Position numbers and translations under genes: made by a program. Positions 42,061 through 52,900 of a stretch of 64,000 nucleotides of DNA are shown here, one piece after another. The DNA comes from Larus michahellis (taxonomy: Eukaryota > Chordata > Aves > Charadriiformes > Laridae), in NCBI RefSeq assembly GCF_964199755.1, contig NC_133910.1, positions 13,958,711 through 14,022,710 on the forward strand, in the 5' to 3' direction. The notes under the pieces were generated by a model. It searched no databases. It saw only the letters and a program-made list of their open reading frames with translations, and was not told where the DNA came from. Each line of letters begins with the position of its first letter. Position 1 is the stretch's first letter.

Positions 42061-45000
42061 GGAAGGGGAAAGAGTAACTAGATACAAATGAGCGTCAATG
42101 ACACTTGTGTATTTCTGAGAACTTTACCCTTACCGTTTTTGTTTTGGTTTCCTTACTAAGGGAGCAGAAGTAGTGAAGTTTGCCCATTTCTGAGCCCTGG
42201 GAAAGGAAAGCATCAAGCAAGAATCGTCAATATTTACTGTTATATTTCCCTGTTTTATTGAGCAGCCCCAGACTGCTCAGGGAAGGACTAACCCTTGTGT
42301 GGATGATCAGTGGGAGGTCTGAAGACAGTTCCAGCTTTTCCTATGAAATGATAATCCTTTCCTCACCACAACCCATGGGAAATGGTAGCAAGCACCATCA
42401 GCCAGATTTCTTAATAAGGACGGGACAGGCGAGAACCACTGGAACAAGCACATAACTAGCAAGCCATCACAAATATTTAAAAGCAAGAACTCTACTGAGT
42501 GATGGTAGATGAGAGGCCAAGAGGTGAGGAGCAGAAAATAGCCAAGGAAGAGAGGAAACAAACAGAAGACTCTTCCCCGGCAGGCAGCAATGACGTCTTG
42601 ATGCACTCACTCTTCCTAACGGATTGACCCAAGACCTGCCAGCTGATCCCAGTGACACCGGGGCAGGATGAGTTGCTGGCACTGCACATTTGGGTCTGGC
42701 TCAATACGTGCCCAGACGTGTAAGAAGAAACTCCCCAGGACTGGGGCAATGACTACGGGTTGCTGCTCCTCCCCAGGCTACTCTAACTGTAACAAGACAC
42801 GCTTAAACACAAAAAAAAAAGATAGAGACAATCCGACAGCTGGCAGGACAGGAATCACTCCAGTTGGAAAACAAAGGACTTCACTAGCGTCCCCAAAACA
42901 GTTTTTATACTTCACAGAAACAGTTTTCAAGCTTTACAGAGAACATTGACAGGTTTTAAACAAGGCTTCTGCCTTTCAGTGGCACAGCAAGCCCAAAAAG
43001 GCAGCAAGACTATTTTAGCCCCTATTTGGGACATGGACATGTTCTGTTTTCCAGATCAGATTGGCAGCAGTACGTGCTGTGCCTCTTCCCTTCTACTCTT
43101 TACCCTTTCTTGGTGTGAAGTGGGTGAGGAATTATTCAGTTTGGCACAGGCAGAAAGAAGAAAGCAGATGACAGAAACTCAGATCTCCCACATTTTAAAA
43201 TAATATTTACTAGTGGGAATAGAAACAAGGGCAAAAAATGGCCAGCTCAAACACCAATATGAAAGCTCAGTAATCATTAGAACCAGTTTAAACTTAGTTT
43301 TGATCAAGTTAAGAAAAGGTCTCAGCTCCTTCAGCGAGCAGACAAGCACGCCTGCACACAGCTATGGGATGCAGCACCTGCCATCCCCCACACCACCAAA
43401 GAGGACTCCACAAACAATCCTCGTTCTTGCAAATTAACAGAGCATAAAAGTCCTTGGAAGAAGACCACCATGGAAAAAAAAAAAACATTTCTTATTACTT
43501 GGTCAAAAGACACGTACACCTACATGAGTGCCTGACTCTAAATCAGCCTTATATCAAACCCAACCTCAATGTAGTATTTTCAATAAGTGTGTTTAAACAC
43601 ACAACAGATTTGATTTTTTTACAGCCCCATGCTATTCATCAACCAAACACTGTTGCGTTAACACATGAAAACCAAAAGAAGAAACTGAATTAGGTAAAAT
43701 TGAATCTATTCTCCTGGCAACTGGTTTTCCATGCAACTAATGGACCTCTCATCCTCTAAGCAGTTTTGTTTAAGGTTTCATAGTCTACTATATAACAAAG
43801 AGACTTACAGCTTCCCCCCCATGTCCTCAATAGCTTCCCGTAGAACTAAGATAACAAGAGCAGAGTTAAATCCTCCAATGGTATCACCATCGTCTCCTTA
43901 ATCTTTTCAGAAGGTTCAGTGAGGCTGTGGGACGCGCATGGGAATGGACTGGCTGTCACATGCTGTTCCCAGGGATCCAGGAGCATCCGTCCCTAGTTTG
44001 TGGCCCTTGACACAAGCCTGTCCCCTTCTCACGATCCGTCAGTCTGGCCTTCAGTTGACAACACGTTGAAATACTTGCTATCAAAATTAACAAATCCATA
44101 TGAAAAAAACTGTTATCTTCTCCAGGGTAATAATGCAAGCATATTTTCACTTGTGCCCTTGGAGTAGAGGGGTTTGGGGTAAACAACCACTGCTCTTCTT
44201 GAAGAGTCCTCAACAGGGCTTTCAACATCACAATAATTTTAATAAGAAAGCTGCCTAGGGATACCACGTGGGGACCTTCAGCTTTAGAAAAGAATAACAC
44301 ACAAGCTTATGTTCCCCCCCTCCATCTCCTCCCCTCCAGATGAGTAGACATCTCACTTCTCACCCTGTTTTACAGGCCTACAGTCGATTACGGTGGGTCC
44401 TGGGCTGCCTATGTCTAACCGACTGTCACAGCATTAAGGTTGCAGTTGCCACATCTGTCACCTTTAAGATGCCACTTGGATGCTGGCTTCGGATTTGTCC
44501 CATGCTGAGCTGAGAAACGAGACAGAGCTACTTTGATAGGAGATGGTTTAAAAGTTGTTTCAATGCCCATTTCCCATACCATCATAAAAAATAAATATGC
44601 AACCACAGTCTCAGGGAAGCTGAAGGTGGAAATACTACAATATTTATTGTGTCAACGATCATGTTCTTAACTCAATCCTGCCAATATGGCGCAAGTCGAA
44701 CTGTGCTCTAATCCTATTTTGCAACTGCATTGCAAATTGGGGAGGGGGGAAGTGGTTGGAACACACACACAAAAGAGAAAACTTGCAAAAACAGTCAGGG
44801 TAACACCCTTGTAACATCATCCTTCAGCATTCACTCCTGCAGGGAAGAGAGGCCCCAGACGCCGGGGCTGCGTTGAAGCTCCAGCGGCAGACGCGGAGAG
44901 GCCCCAGGGCTCGGGGCTGCTCCTCCCCAGGCAGCCCAGCCCCTGGCAGGGGACACACAGAGAGGTTTTCTAGACCTAAAAGATTACCAAAGAACTCAGT

Positions 45001-45487
45001 CGCATAGGAAAGATCAAAACTACTCGTACTCATCTGCCCACCATTAAGTTTCTGAAACTTTAAATAAATTTAAAAAGTCCTCTGGAAACTGCTCTTTGAT
45101 TTTAGACAACAGAAAATCCTTCTGAGACACTAAATGCATCTGATGAGTACAGACTCTTGATCCGAAATTTCTTCAAATGGGTTTGCCATGAGAAGCCATT
45201 TGTAGATTTTGAGATTCCTAACCTCTGAATTCCCGAGGACCATTTCTCCACTGAATATTTGAGAGTTGAGCAACAGCGACTTTCAATAGGCCCCGGGAAA
45301 TCAGCTGCTGCCTTTCCTGCCTCTGATTTGACGAGTTAGCACAGTCCTCCTGGCATGCGGATTATTTTTACTGAAGCAACATCCAGCAACACAAAAGAAG
45401 TTGGAGAAGCCTGGACCGCCCTGGTGGGATGGACACAGCCCCGCTAGTGCAGGGACGGGGCTGCTTGGGGGGACCCCTAATGCTGTT

Positions 45488-45560
45488 CCACAGACGGGGT
45501 ACGAAGCCACACTGGGGTGAAGAACTTGCTCGAGGTCACACCAAGCAAAACCTCAGCCCA
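45488..45560 (-). repeat. MIR-like ancient SINE remnant
   Basis: The text 'cacagacggggtacgaagcc', 'ggtgaagaacttgctcgagg' and 'tcacaccaagc' matches the reverse-complement MIR/L2 core (cagatggggaaactgag, ggtgaagtgacttgcccaag, gtcacac). It is the best preserved of the relics in this window. Confidence 0.5.
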
Positions 45561-46174
45561 AAGTCCCCCCACCCGGCAGGGTGCCTCTGTCGCCAGGGCT
45601 TTCAATCTGAACTAGTCCGGTCCATATGTTTAACATCTCAGTGCCTACAAACAACCACAGCTGTGACTCAAAAATCACCTTTTAAAAGCAATCACACAAG
45701 AAAATTCAGTTAAATGAGTGCCTGTGGAAAGCAAACGTACAAGGGGATAACCAAAATGAACTAAGAGATTATGTATTAACACATGCTGAAAATATTTTAC
45801 TGATGGACTCATCTACATTTTCTTCCCGAGGCTGAACTTGGATTTACTTTCCTCCTCTCACACCCAAAATAAGGGAGATCCTTCTCTGGGCAAAAAAATA
45901 AATAAAATAATAAAGCCGAGGCCTGAAGGTACGGCTTTGTTTATGGGCTCGGCAATAAGATCACTTGACATTTTACAACCATAAATGGTAGAGCCGCGCT
46001 CCCTTTGTATACAGCAGTTAATGAAAGTCACCTGGGGTCTGGATGTACACCACTCGGTTCCCTCAGCCCCCCGGCACGCGAAAGCCTAGCCTTAAGCTGG
46101 TCAGGACCAAATATCTCCCCAAACCTGGCCAAAACTTGCAAAGAACGGATAAAACTCATGTCTGGGATGGCGGA

Positions 46175-46233
46175 GGGGTCAGACCGTGCCCCCCGGGAGT
46201 GCAGCAGCTCCCGGGGGAGCACGGTCTGACCCC
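46175..46233 (-). repeat. 59-nt near-perfect inverted repeat just inside intron 1
   Basis: The left arm at 46175-46199 starts ggggtcagaccgtgcc and ends ccccgggag. The right arm at 46208-46233 reads ctcccggggg, one extra a, then gcacggtctgacccc. The arms are complementary over 25 pairs with a single bulged base, separated by the 8-nt loop tgcagcag. On the ABL1 transcript the structure begins 20 nt after the last base of exon 1a. It could fold in pre-mRNA as a very stable hairpin. No product is known to me. Confidence 0.85.
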
Positions 46234-46253
46234 ATCCCCTTTGGGTTACTCAC

Positions 46254-46332
46254 CTTCCAGGTAGCAGCTGGAGGAGGAGGAAAGCCCTTTCTTCGATTTG
46301 CAACCCACCAATTTCAAGCAAATCTCCAACAT
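46254..46332 (-). CDS. ABL1: ABL1 exon 1a coding part (isoform 1a start)
   Basis: The ATG at 46332-46330 opens [20 protein letters not shown], then SSCYLE. This is the non-myristoylated 1a N-terminus, identical to mammals as remembered. The last G pairs with AA of exon 2 to make the second glutamate of EEALQRP. Donor gtgagt at 46253-46248. A second in-frame ATG lies 6 nt upstream (46338-46336), which would add Met-Lys. An in-frame TAA at 46344-46342 bounds the frame. The downstream ATG is preferred for its agreement with mammals and an A at -3. The upstream one has C at -3. Confidence 0.96.
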
Positions 46333-46472
46333 TTTCATTTGTTAGAGTTTGGCTTCGGCTGTCTGGTTTCCCTTCTCCCCTCCCACCCCCTCTTTTCAGC
46401 TTCTTCTCGCACTGTCGAATTATCCAGCAAAAAGGCTAAAAAAAAAAGATAGAAGTCTTTAAAAAAATCCGG

Positions 46473-46620
46473 TAAGAGTCTAAAAGTAAATATCCAGGGA
46501 AAAGTCTAAAACAAAATATCCAGGGAAAGTCTAAAATAAAATATCCAGGAAAAGTCTAAGACAAAATATCCAGGTAGAAGTTTAAAACAAAACATCCAGG
46601 AAAAGTCTAAGAAATCCAGT
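46473..46620 (-). repeat. 30-bp minisatellite in exon 1a leader region
   Basis: About five head-to-tail copies of a 28-32-bp unit, read on + as aaagtctaaaacaaaatatc then cagggaa with small variants (caggtagaag, aacatccagg). It lies between the GC-rich promoter region and the exon 1a ATG, so it would be transcribed as 5' UTR if transcription starts in that region. Confidence 0.9.
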
Positions 46621-46629
46621 GCTCTGAAA

Positions 46630-47020
46630 ACCATTACAAGGGCGAGCCCGAGAGGTGGAAAACCCTGGGGCCCCGCATCTCCTCTCCCGGGGACTTAACT
46701 CCAGCCATCTTTCCCTCCTTCCCAACTCTTTTGGCGGGAGAGAGGAGGAGGGGGGGGGGGGGAAAGGCGGGGGAGGGGGAGAAAAAGAAGAAGAAGAAAG
46801 CAAAGCCAAGCAAGTTGGGGTGCCGGTGCTGCCCGCCGTCAGCGGCAGCTGCCCGCCCGCGGCCGGGCGCTGGGTGCAGGCAGGGCTGCTGGGGCTCCGC
46901 TGCCAACAAAGGGCCCCCTTCAGCCGCTGCCGTCCTCCATGACATCAGGCAGGGCGAGCAACGCCCTCGCTCCTTAACCCTCCTCCTGCCTGCAACCCTG
47001 CCTCGCCTCCTTCTCCCGAC
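46630..47020 (-). promoter_or_regulatory. ABL1: GC-rich promoter region of ABL1 exon 1a
   Basis: CG dinucleotides cluster here (gccgccgt, cccgcccgcggccgggcgc, ccgctgccgtcc) in an otherwise AT-leaning region, directly upstream of exon 1a. There is no TATA box. A G13 run at 46750-46762 followed by aggcgggggaggggga could form a G-quadruplex on the + strand. TATA-less, CpG-rich initiation is expected for the 1a promoter. The exact start is not visible. Confidence 0.65.
46634..46708 (-). other. Upstream ORF in ABL1 1a leader (24 codons)
   Basis: ATG at 46708-46706 sits in the context aaagATGgct, with A at -3 and G at +4, close to ideal. The frame gives MAGVKSPGEE through to GSPL and stops about 300 nt before the main 1a ATG. 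Whether it is in the mRNA depends on the unmapped start site. No similarity to a known peptide is claimed. Confidence 0.4.
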
Positions 47021-47568
47021 ACCACGCTGAAAAAGCGACAAGTTTGGTTTTATTATGTTGTGAGAGCCCTCCTGGGTATGGGGAGGGGGGAAAGGCAGGA
47101 TTGAGGAGTCACGCTGTTGCTCTGGTGCTCTCTGCACGACTGCTGGACCCAGGGAGTCGCAGGCGATAGTCAAAATCTTAAAAGCCTGTCGTTTCACAGC
47201 ATATTAAGGGAACTCCCATATGAAGGGAGAAGCAAACACAGAGCTATACCCGTTCGTAAACCAGCGCAAAACCTGCACGGGAGCTGAAGGTCCTTCCCAG
47301 GAGATGCAGCCGTAGCACCCCTGTGATAATTGCAGGCAAAGGGATTCAAATCTCAGCGGGTGCAGCTACACTCGCAGGGCACCACTCCTCTTGCACAAGG
47401 GGCCAGAAGTCTTCCCTTCGCACTACCTACTGTTCTTTTCCCCTACAAAGTGTGCATTTCCCTTGCAGGTTTCTCAAGGCTACATGTTAATTACTGCTCT
47501 CCAGTTTTGATACTTTACTTTTGAACATTATTGTGTGTTTCCTTTCTAAAACAATCATCACTTGTGTT

Positions 47569-47589
47569 ACAAGTTACATTGTAACTTGT
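47569..47589. repeat. 9-bp inverted repeat with 3-nt spacer
   Basis: acaagttac-att-gtaacttgt, overlapped by a direct repeat of cttgtgttac (47561 and 47585). A small hairpin-capable sequence with no assigned role. Confidence 0.85.
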
Positions 47590-48268
47590 GTTACTTATAT
47601 TCTATATTTATATACATTCTCTCTCTCTGTCTTTATAAAGGAGATAGAAAATCAGGCGTGTGTGTACAGCTGCTTTTTTTTTCCCCAATCTCAGGGTGCT
47701 TTTGCTGCTCGGAGCACAAAGTGCTCAAGGGCGCGGAGTTCACCAGGGGTGCAAATTAAAGAGGCTGGGGAAAACGGCCTGGGAAGCCGACCCCACAAAC
47801 TCCGCTGCACCGTGTGGAGCACTTGGTGTGTCCCACACAGGATCAACATAGGACCAAATCTTCATTTTTGTCCCTGAAAACTTCCCTCCAGATCTGACAG
47901 TTTATTTTGGCACGGTTACTGACTAGCTAGCACTCTTTTGCCCTCCAACGTTTTCAAACATTTAATACTTTAGGGGAAACTCTGCATGCTTCCAGCATCT
48001 GAGGACCGTGCCTGCGAAACAGCAAACATTGCTCAGACTCTTTAAACAGTATTTTACAGCATAATACTTTGCCTCAGACTTCTGATCCATGGGGGGCACG
48101 CCTGAAAGACAGCTGGGAAAAAAATCCTTGGTCTCTCAACCCGTACTGAATTGCAATAATTGCATTTGCATTTTTTTTAACTACCACAAGCCACATCATT
48201 TCTAGCAGAGAAATAATCATGATGTTCAAAGTGGTTTCACGCTTTTTCCCAGCGCGGAGGAACATGGA

Positions 48269-48360
48269 TATCCCCATTTAATAAAGTAGGAAACAGCAAG
48301 AGAACTTAAACATTTCATCAACTTAGTCCAGAGAGGAGCTGAGGCTACAGACCCGATCCC
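48269..48360 (-). repeat. Possible MIR-like remnant
   Basis: The order 'atccccatttaataaagtag', 'gaaacagcaagagaacttaa' and 'gctacagacccgatcccc' parallels the reverse-complement MIR consensus (tccccattttacagatgagg, aaactgag, agaggttaag, cccaggtc). Strongly diverged. Confidence 0.4.
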
Positions 48361-48573
48361 CCACCTCTGGCAGCTTGCACATGCATTGGAAAGAAAGTGA
48401 TGTGGTTCTCCCTGTGCTCTCCCTTCCTCCCTCCACTTCTGGAGGAGGATTTCTATTTTATGGAAGCACAAGAGTTTCAAGAGAAACCAGCACCCACTTA
48501 CTTGTCCCCTGCCCTGCCCACCTAACTTTAGATGAGGCTGCAACAGAGAACTTGTGCAGAACTGCACCGGACT

Positions 48574-48591
48574 GGGGGGGGGGGGGGGGGG
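48574..48591. repeat. G18 homopolymer
   Basis: Eighteen consecutive G on the + strand, followed by further G-rich sequence to about 48.63 kb. Its length may be unreliable in the assembly. Confidence 0.9.
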
Positions 48592-49467
48592 TGCGGGGAA
48601 GAAGGAAAAAAGAGGGGGGGAGGGGGAAAAAGAGGAGTTAAAAGCAGATTTGGAGGAGAAAGGTTACATAAATCACAGGAGGAGCTCCGTCATCACGTGT
48701 TTAGGCCCAGTGTCATGTTCAGGGAACTGGGATGAAGCAACATTGCAAGAGCAGACCAGGCATCTTGCACGCAACTTCTTTTCCATGTGAGGAGCATCCC
48801 TATCCCCCTTCTCCAGCTGCAGCTGTAGGAATGCAGAATCCCCATGGCATTTTCCCGTCAGTACAAAGACTGCCCCCCATGAACACCACCCAGCCATTAC
48901 AATTAAGGTTAATACAATGAGCGCCGGCAGAATTAATGCGGATTACATTCCTGATGAACTCCTGGGGTTCTTATTCCAGAAGAAGAATGCCTCATCTCAA
49001 ATTAAATTAACCCGCTTGCCAGAAGAACCTCACTGTAGGAGAAAGGCATCCACTTGGGGAGTCAAGCACAAAGAGCTATCCTGGGATAACTTCCTCTGTA
49101 GATAAACAAATTACTCCCTTTATGTTTCCACACAGACAAGCTCGTGTGGTCCCTCTGCTACAAACTTCATCCTTCACCATTTCCTCTTTTGTGTCATGGC
49201 AAACTAGGCTGTAAATACTTCGGAGCAAATACCCTCTGCCTTTCCTGCATGCCATGATATTAACTGGTGATAGAGAAATAAAAGCATATTGGTAGCATCA
49301 CACAAACCCTGCTACTCTTACGGCTGACATCCATTAATCCCTTCCATGTTTGTTTGTCATATACGCATCTTTGAATAAAGTCAGTCATGAAAAGTGTGCA
49401 GACTTTTGGTCTACAGAGTGACTGATGCAACCTTCAACTCAGGCTCTCCGGTGCAGAACGGCAAAGC

Positions 49468-49985
49468 AGTTTGGGTTGGGAGCAGACTCGGAAGTCTCCA
49501 GTTCAACCCCCTGCTCAGATGGCGGCTATCTTCTACATCAGGTTGTTCCAGGCTTTTTGCAGCTAAACTTTAACCGAATCTGCTGGGCAGAATGAAACAT
49601 TTTTTTGTCCTCTTATACCTATCCAGAGTTGCCTTGCTGCAAATTGTAAGTGTTGCTTCTCCTTTTGCTGTGCAACTCTGAGAAGCATCTCTCTGGTCAC
49701 CAGGTGGGTGGTTCTGAGCGTGCTGGGACCCCTCCAGCCCCCTCACCCTGCCTGGGCCAAGGCAGCTCCCTCAGCCCGGGGGGCACCGCCTGCTCCAGCC
49801 CCCCACCAGTCTCCCTCCGGTGTCTGCTCCAGGGCAAGGAGGGAGCTGGACGCCCTACTCCAGATGTGGCTTCACAAGCGCCAAAAAGAGGGAAATAATC
49901 ACTTCCTTCGACCTGCTGGCTCTGCTCTGCCTCATGCAATCCAGTATCCATTAGCCTTTATTGTTCATGCTCATACAACAGCGTA
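49468..49985 (-). mobile_element. Diverged CR1 LINE fragment, minus orientation
   Basis: Read on +, the sequence follows the complement of CR1 from its 3' end inward: gtttgggttgggag, ccagttcaaccccctgctca, acatcaggttgttccaggc, gctgcaaattgtaagtgttgcttc and tactccagatgtggcttcac. It continues gggaaataatcacttccttcgacctgctggctctgctc and ends near cattagcctttattg. The copy is truncated at its 5' end, is older than the one at 31.4 kb and lacks a clear end repeat. Confidence 0.82.
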
Positions 49986-52900
49986 AACCTATTTAGCCAA
50001 CTGCCTTCACGTTTGAGCTTCTTCTAGCAGACAGCTCTTTAGTCTTCACTTTCTTAAAGCTACCCCAAATTTGAGGGCAGGTTTTTTTCCAAAAGAGAAC
50101 GATCACACACACGCACGCAGTGACAGTGAAAGGACTGGACTCCATGAGCAGAAAGTGAGTTTTGGCATGATCCCACAATGTCAGCAGCTGGAGTGAATTT
50201 TGTTGCGATACCATTAAAAACAGCTTGAGTGGTCGTCACCCACCTAAAAGCAGAGCTAAATTCTATTTTAAAATCCTCTTCTGAAACATGGAAAGGTAAC
50301 AGGGGTTGAAGCCCCAAACACTGGACATTTTTTGATAGGCATGTTCAGACTAATCCAATGCAGGTAGTGAAGCACTTCGCTCTCTCTGGATGTATGGACC
50401 AATGATAGGTAGAACCACATCAATTGTAAGATGCATTTTTCTTAGTAAGCGATAAGGTTATACGTGATTTTGGGCATTCACAGGTTACTGTCATTACGCT
50501 TAAAAAAATAGGTCCATGCCACAGAGGATTGCAACACTACACAGCTCTCTTCCGATGACATCTTTCACATAGTGAAGTAACACATTCTAACACCATTACC
50601 TGATTAAAAATATATGTGTATATGAAAGTGATCAAAGAAGCCTATGTTGAAATCCATGAATGCCCACAGCATGTGCTATAGACACAGCTGTAACAAAGCT
50701 GGGCTTTGATCCGACAGCAAATGCAGTATTGCCTGTTTTCCTGGGGGCTGGTCCAGCTTTGTCTGACAGATTCCAGTTTTCCTTTGGGTTTTCATATCCT
50801 CCACCATTAAATGCCTCCATCCATTCTTAGATACAGTGTGCCAAGCTTTTTGGAAAATAGTAGCGTGTATTAGACCGAGAGGACTAGCAGCTTTAAAATC
50901 CTGGCTACTAAATTCTACCTTCTTGGCATATGCAGCACAAAACACTGTCAGGTGGAGTCTACAAAACTGTCTGCAATGAATGCAACTTCAGTGGGTCAAG
51001 CATGAGAGCTTTTCTATGGCATTCCAAAGAAAGCACGGCAGAAGGTGAGCCCAAGATTGGCAGGGTTAGAGCTCGGCACACATCCCACACCCAGCCCTTC
51101 AAAAGCCACCTCAGAGTTAACTCTCTCTTGAGTCAATCACCTCTTAGTCTCAATAATTGTCCACTGACACCTCCTAACTAGTCCAAACAACACGGGAAAA
51201 CAAGTCTTCCACGATATGACGACTGTTCTCCTCTTACCTGGCAATGAGAGCACCACACAAGAAGGCGATTACGTTTGTGATTTATTACTAATACCTGCCA
51301 GGTAACAGGTAGAGGGTGAGAAAAGTCCTTGTTGGTGTTCGCCCATAGAATGATCATGTCAACCCAGCAAAACTTTCCAAGTTTGTTCACGCACCTAAGG
51401 AGAAAGCCCAAGATAGCAAAGGATCTCTGACCACCACTTATTTGGTGATCATAGGGAGCAGTAACACCACTGGCATCAGTAACGTCTACCCAGACAAACA
51501 GGGCTCAAGTGGTTTTACTGCTCTGTCCTGATTCCTGGCTCAGATGAACCTTTGTGCCTTCAGGCATCTGTGTCAGGCCACCCCGAGTTTCTCCAGCACT
51601 GCCCTACCTCAGAGACACTCCACCGGCGCTGCCATCGTCTGTTTTCTTCCACCTTTTTATGTAGGTATCTCGCCCTTTCCTTTTCTAGTTCATGTATAAA
51701 GCATTTTTATAGAAACCAGTATTCTACCTTTACATTGAAGTTTTTCTCAAAATTCGTCTGACAGGTTTACAATTGCTAACTAAAATAGCATGTTAAAAAC
51801 AAAAGCCTCTTGCTACTATCTGACCACTCTACAATAGGCACTATTGTAAATAAAAGAAAGCCCACACGTGAATTTGAACAAAGGCTAGTTAACACCTGAG
51901 GGCAAAGAGTGTTTTCCTTCCTTCAGGAACCATCTAGCACAGCCTGAACGGCCCTGCAGGAGCACCCATAGATACCTGCACATACAATGAAATATTAACA
52001 CTTCTGGCACTTGGACTTAGCAAGTCCCACTCTCACAGGAAGAAACTTCAAGAAAAAAAATAAAAAATCCAGGTTACAAAAAGTCCACGGTACACACCAA
52101 CAGAAAAACAAAGGCTTTTGCAATACAGCATGTGCATTTGTTGTTTTTTCTCCATGATTTAACAGATGTTTGTTATTTGCAATTTTCATGAGTGAAGGAA
52201 GCGGCTGAGAAGTGGTGGGATTTCAGAGAGGGGATGTTCAGCTATTTGAAATTCCTTTCAAGCAACAGGGCAGAATCCTTCTTTTTAAGGTAGTAACAAG
52301 GCAGAGGGTACTACTCCACAGGGAATCGCCTGGGGTATTAGCGTTTGAAGCCTGCAAGGTTAAATCCAAGTGCAAAGGGGCTCTTCACAAATCATTGAAA
52401 AAGTTTTGGGCATCTTCCGTTAAAGGCTTTTTTAAACATTTACAGGGAAAGAAAAAGAAAGGGCGTCTTGCACTTTACAGATCTGAAAAAAATAGCAGTT
52501 TACCTTAAAGACACAAAAATCATACAAACTCCTACTTACTGTAATTACTTAACTTCCATTGTCTGGGCAGTTTATTAAGGTTGCGAAAGAGGGAGTGGGG
52601 ACTGATGTGTGATGTGTAGAGTCACATCAGTTTAGGGATCCTACTGAAGTTCAGTATTTCCTGCCAGCCCAGAGCAGAGAGGGCTTACAGACAACCAGGA
52701 CACAAATCAGAAACGATACATGCTTGGAAAATATCAGAAAAGAAATTTTAGAGAAGTTTCTTTGCCAAATACTGACTCAGATCTTGAGTGTGAGCATTTC
52801 CGTATTTCTTTTAAATGAAAAGGCAAGGAAATGCAGATGAAAAAGTAAAGTTAAAACAAGAGGTTAAAAGGGGGAGCTCAAAGCTGATGACTTCATGGGC

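Larger units (their letters stand above)
36950..46253 (-). other. ABL1 intron 1 (from exon 1a to exon 2)
   Basis: A 9.3-kb intron. It contains two MIR-like relics (41960-42060 and 45488-45560), short simple repeats such as cagacagacagacag near 39.01 kb, and, at its 5' end next to exon 1a, a strong inverted repeat (46175-46233). I found no other exon. The many short open frames are unlike proteins. Confidence 0.75.

Noticed and set aside
46634-47197. 187-codon minus-strand frame through the 1a promoter region
   Set aside because: It contains a poly-phenylalanine run from the pyrimidine tract. Only its last 24 codons, from the strong-context ATG, are considered as an upstream ORF.
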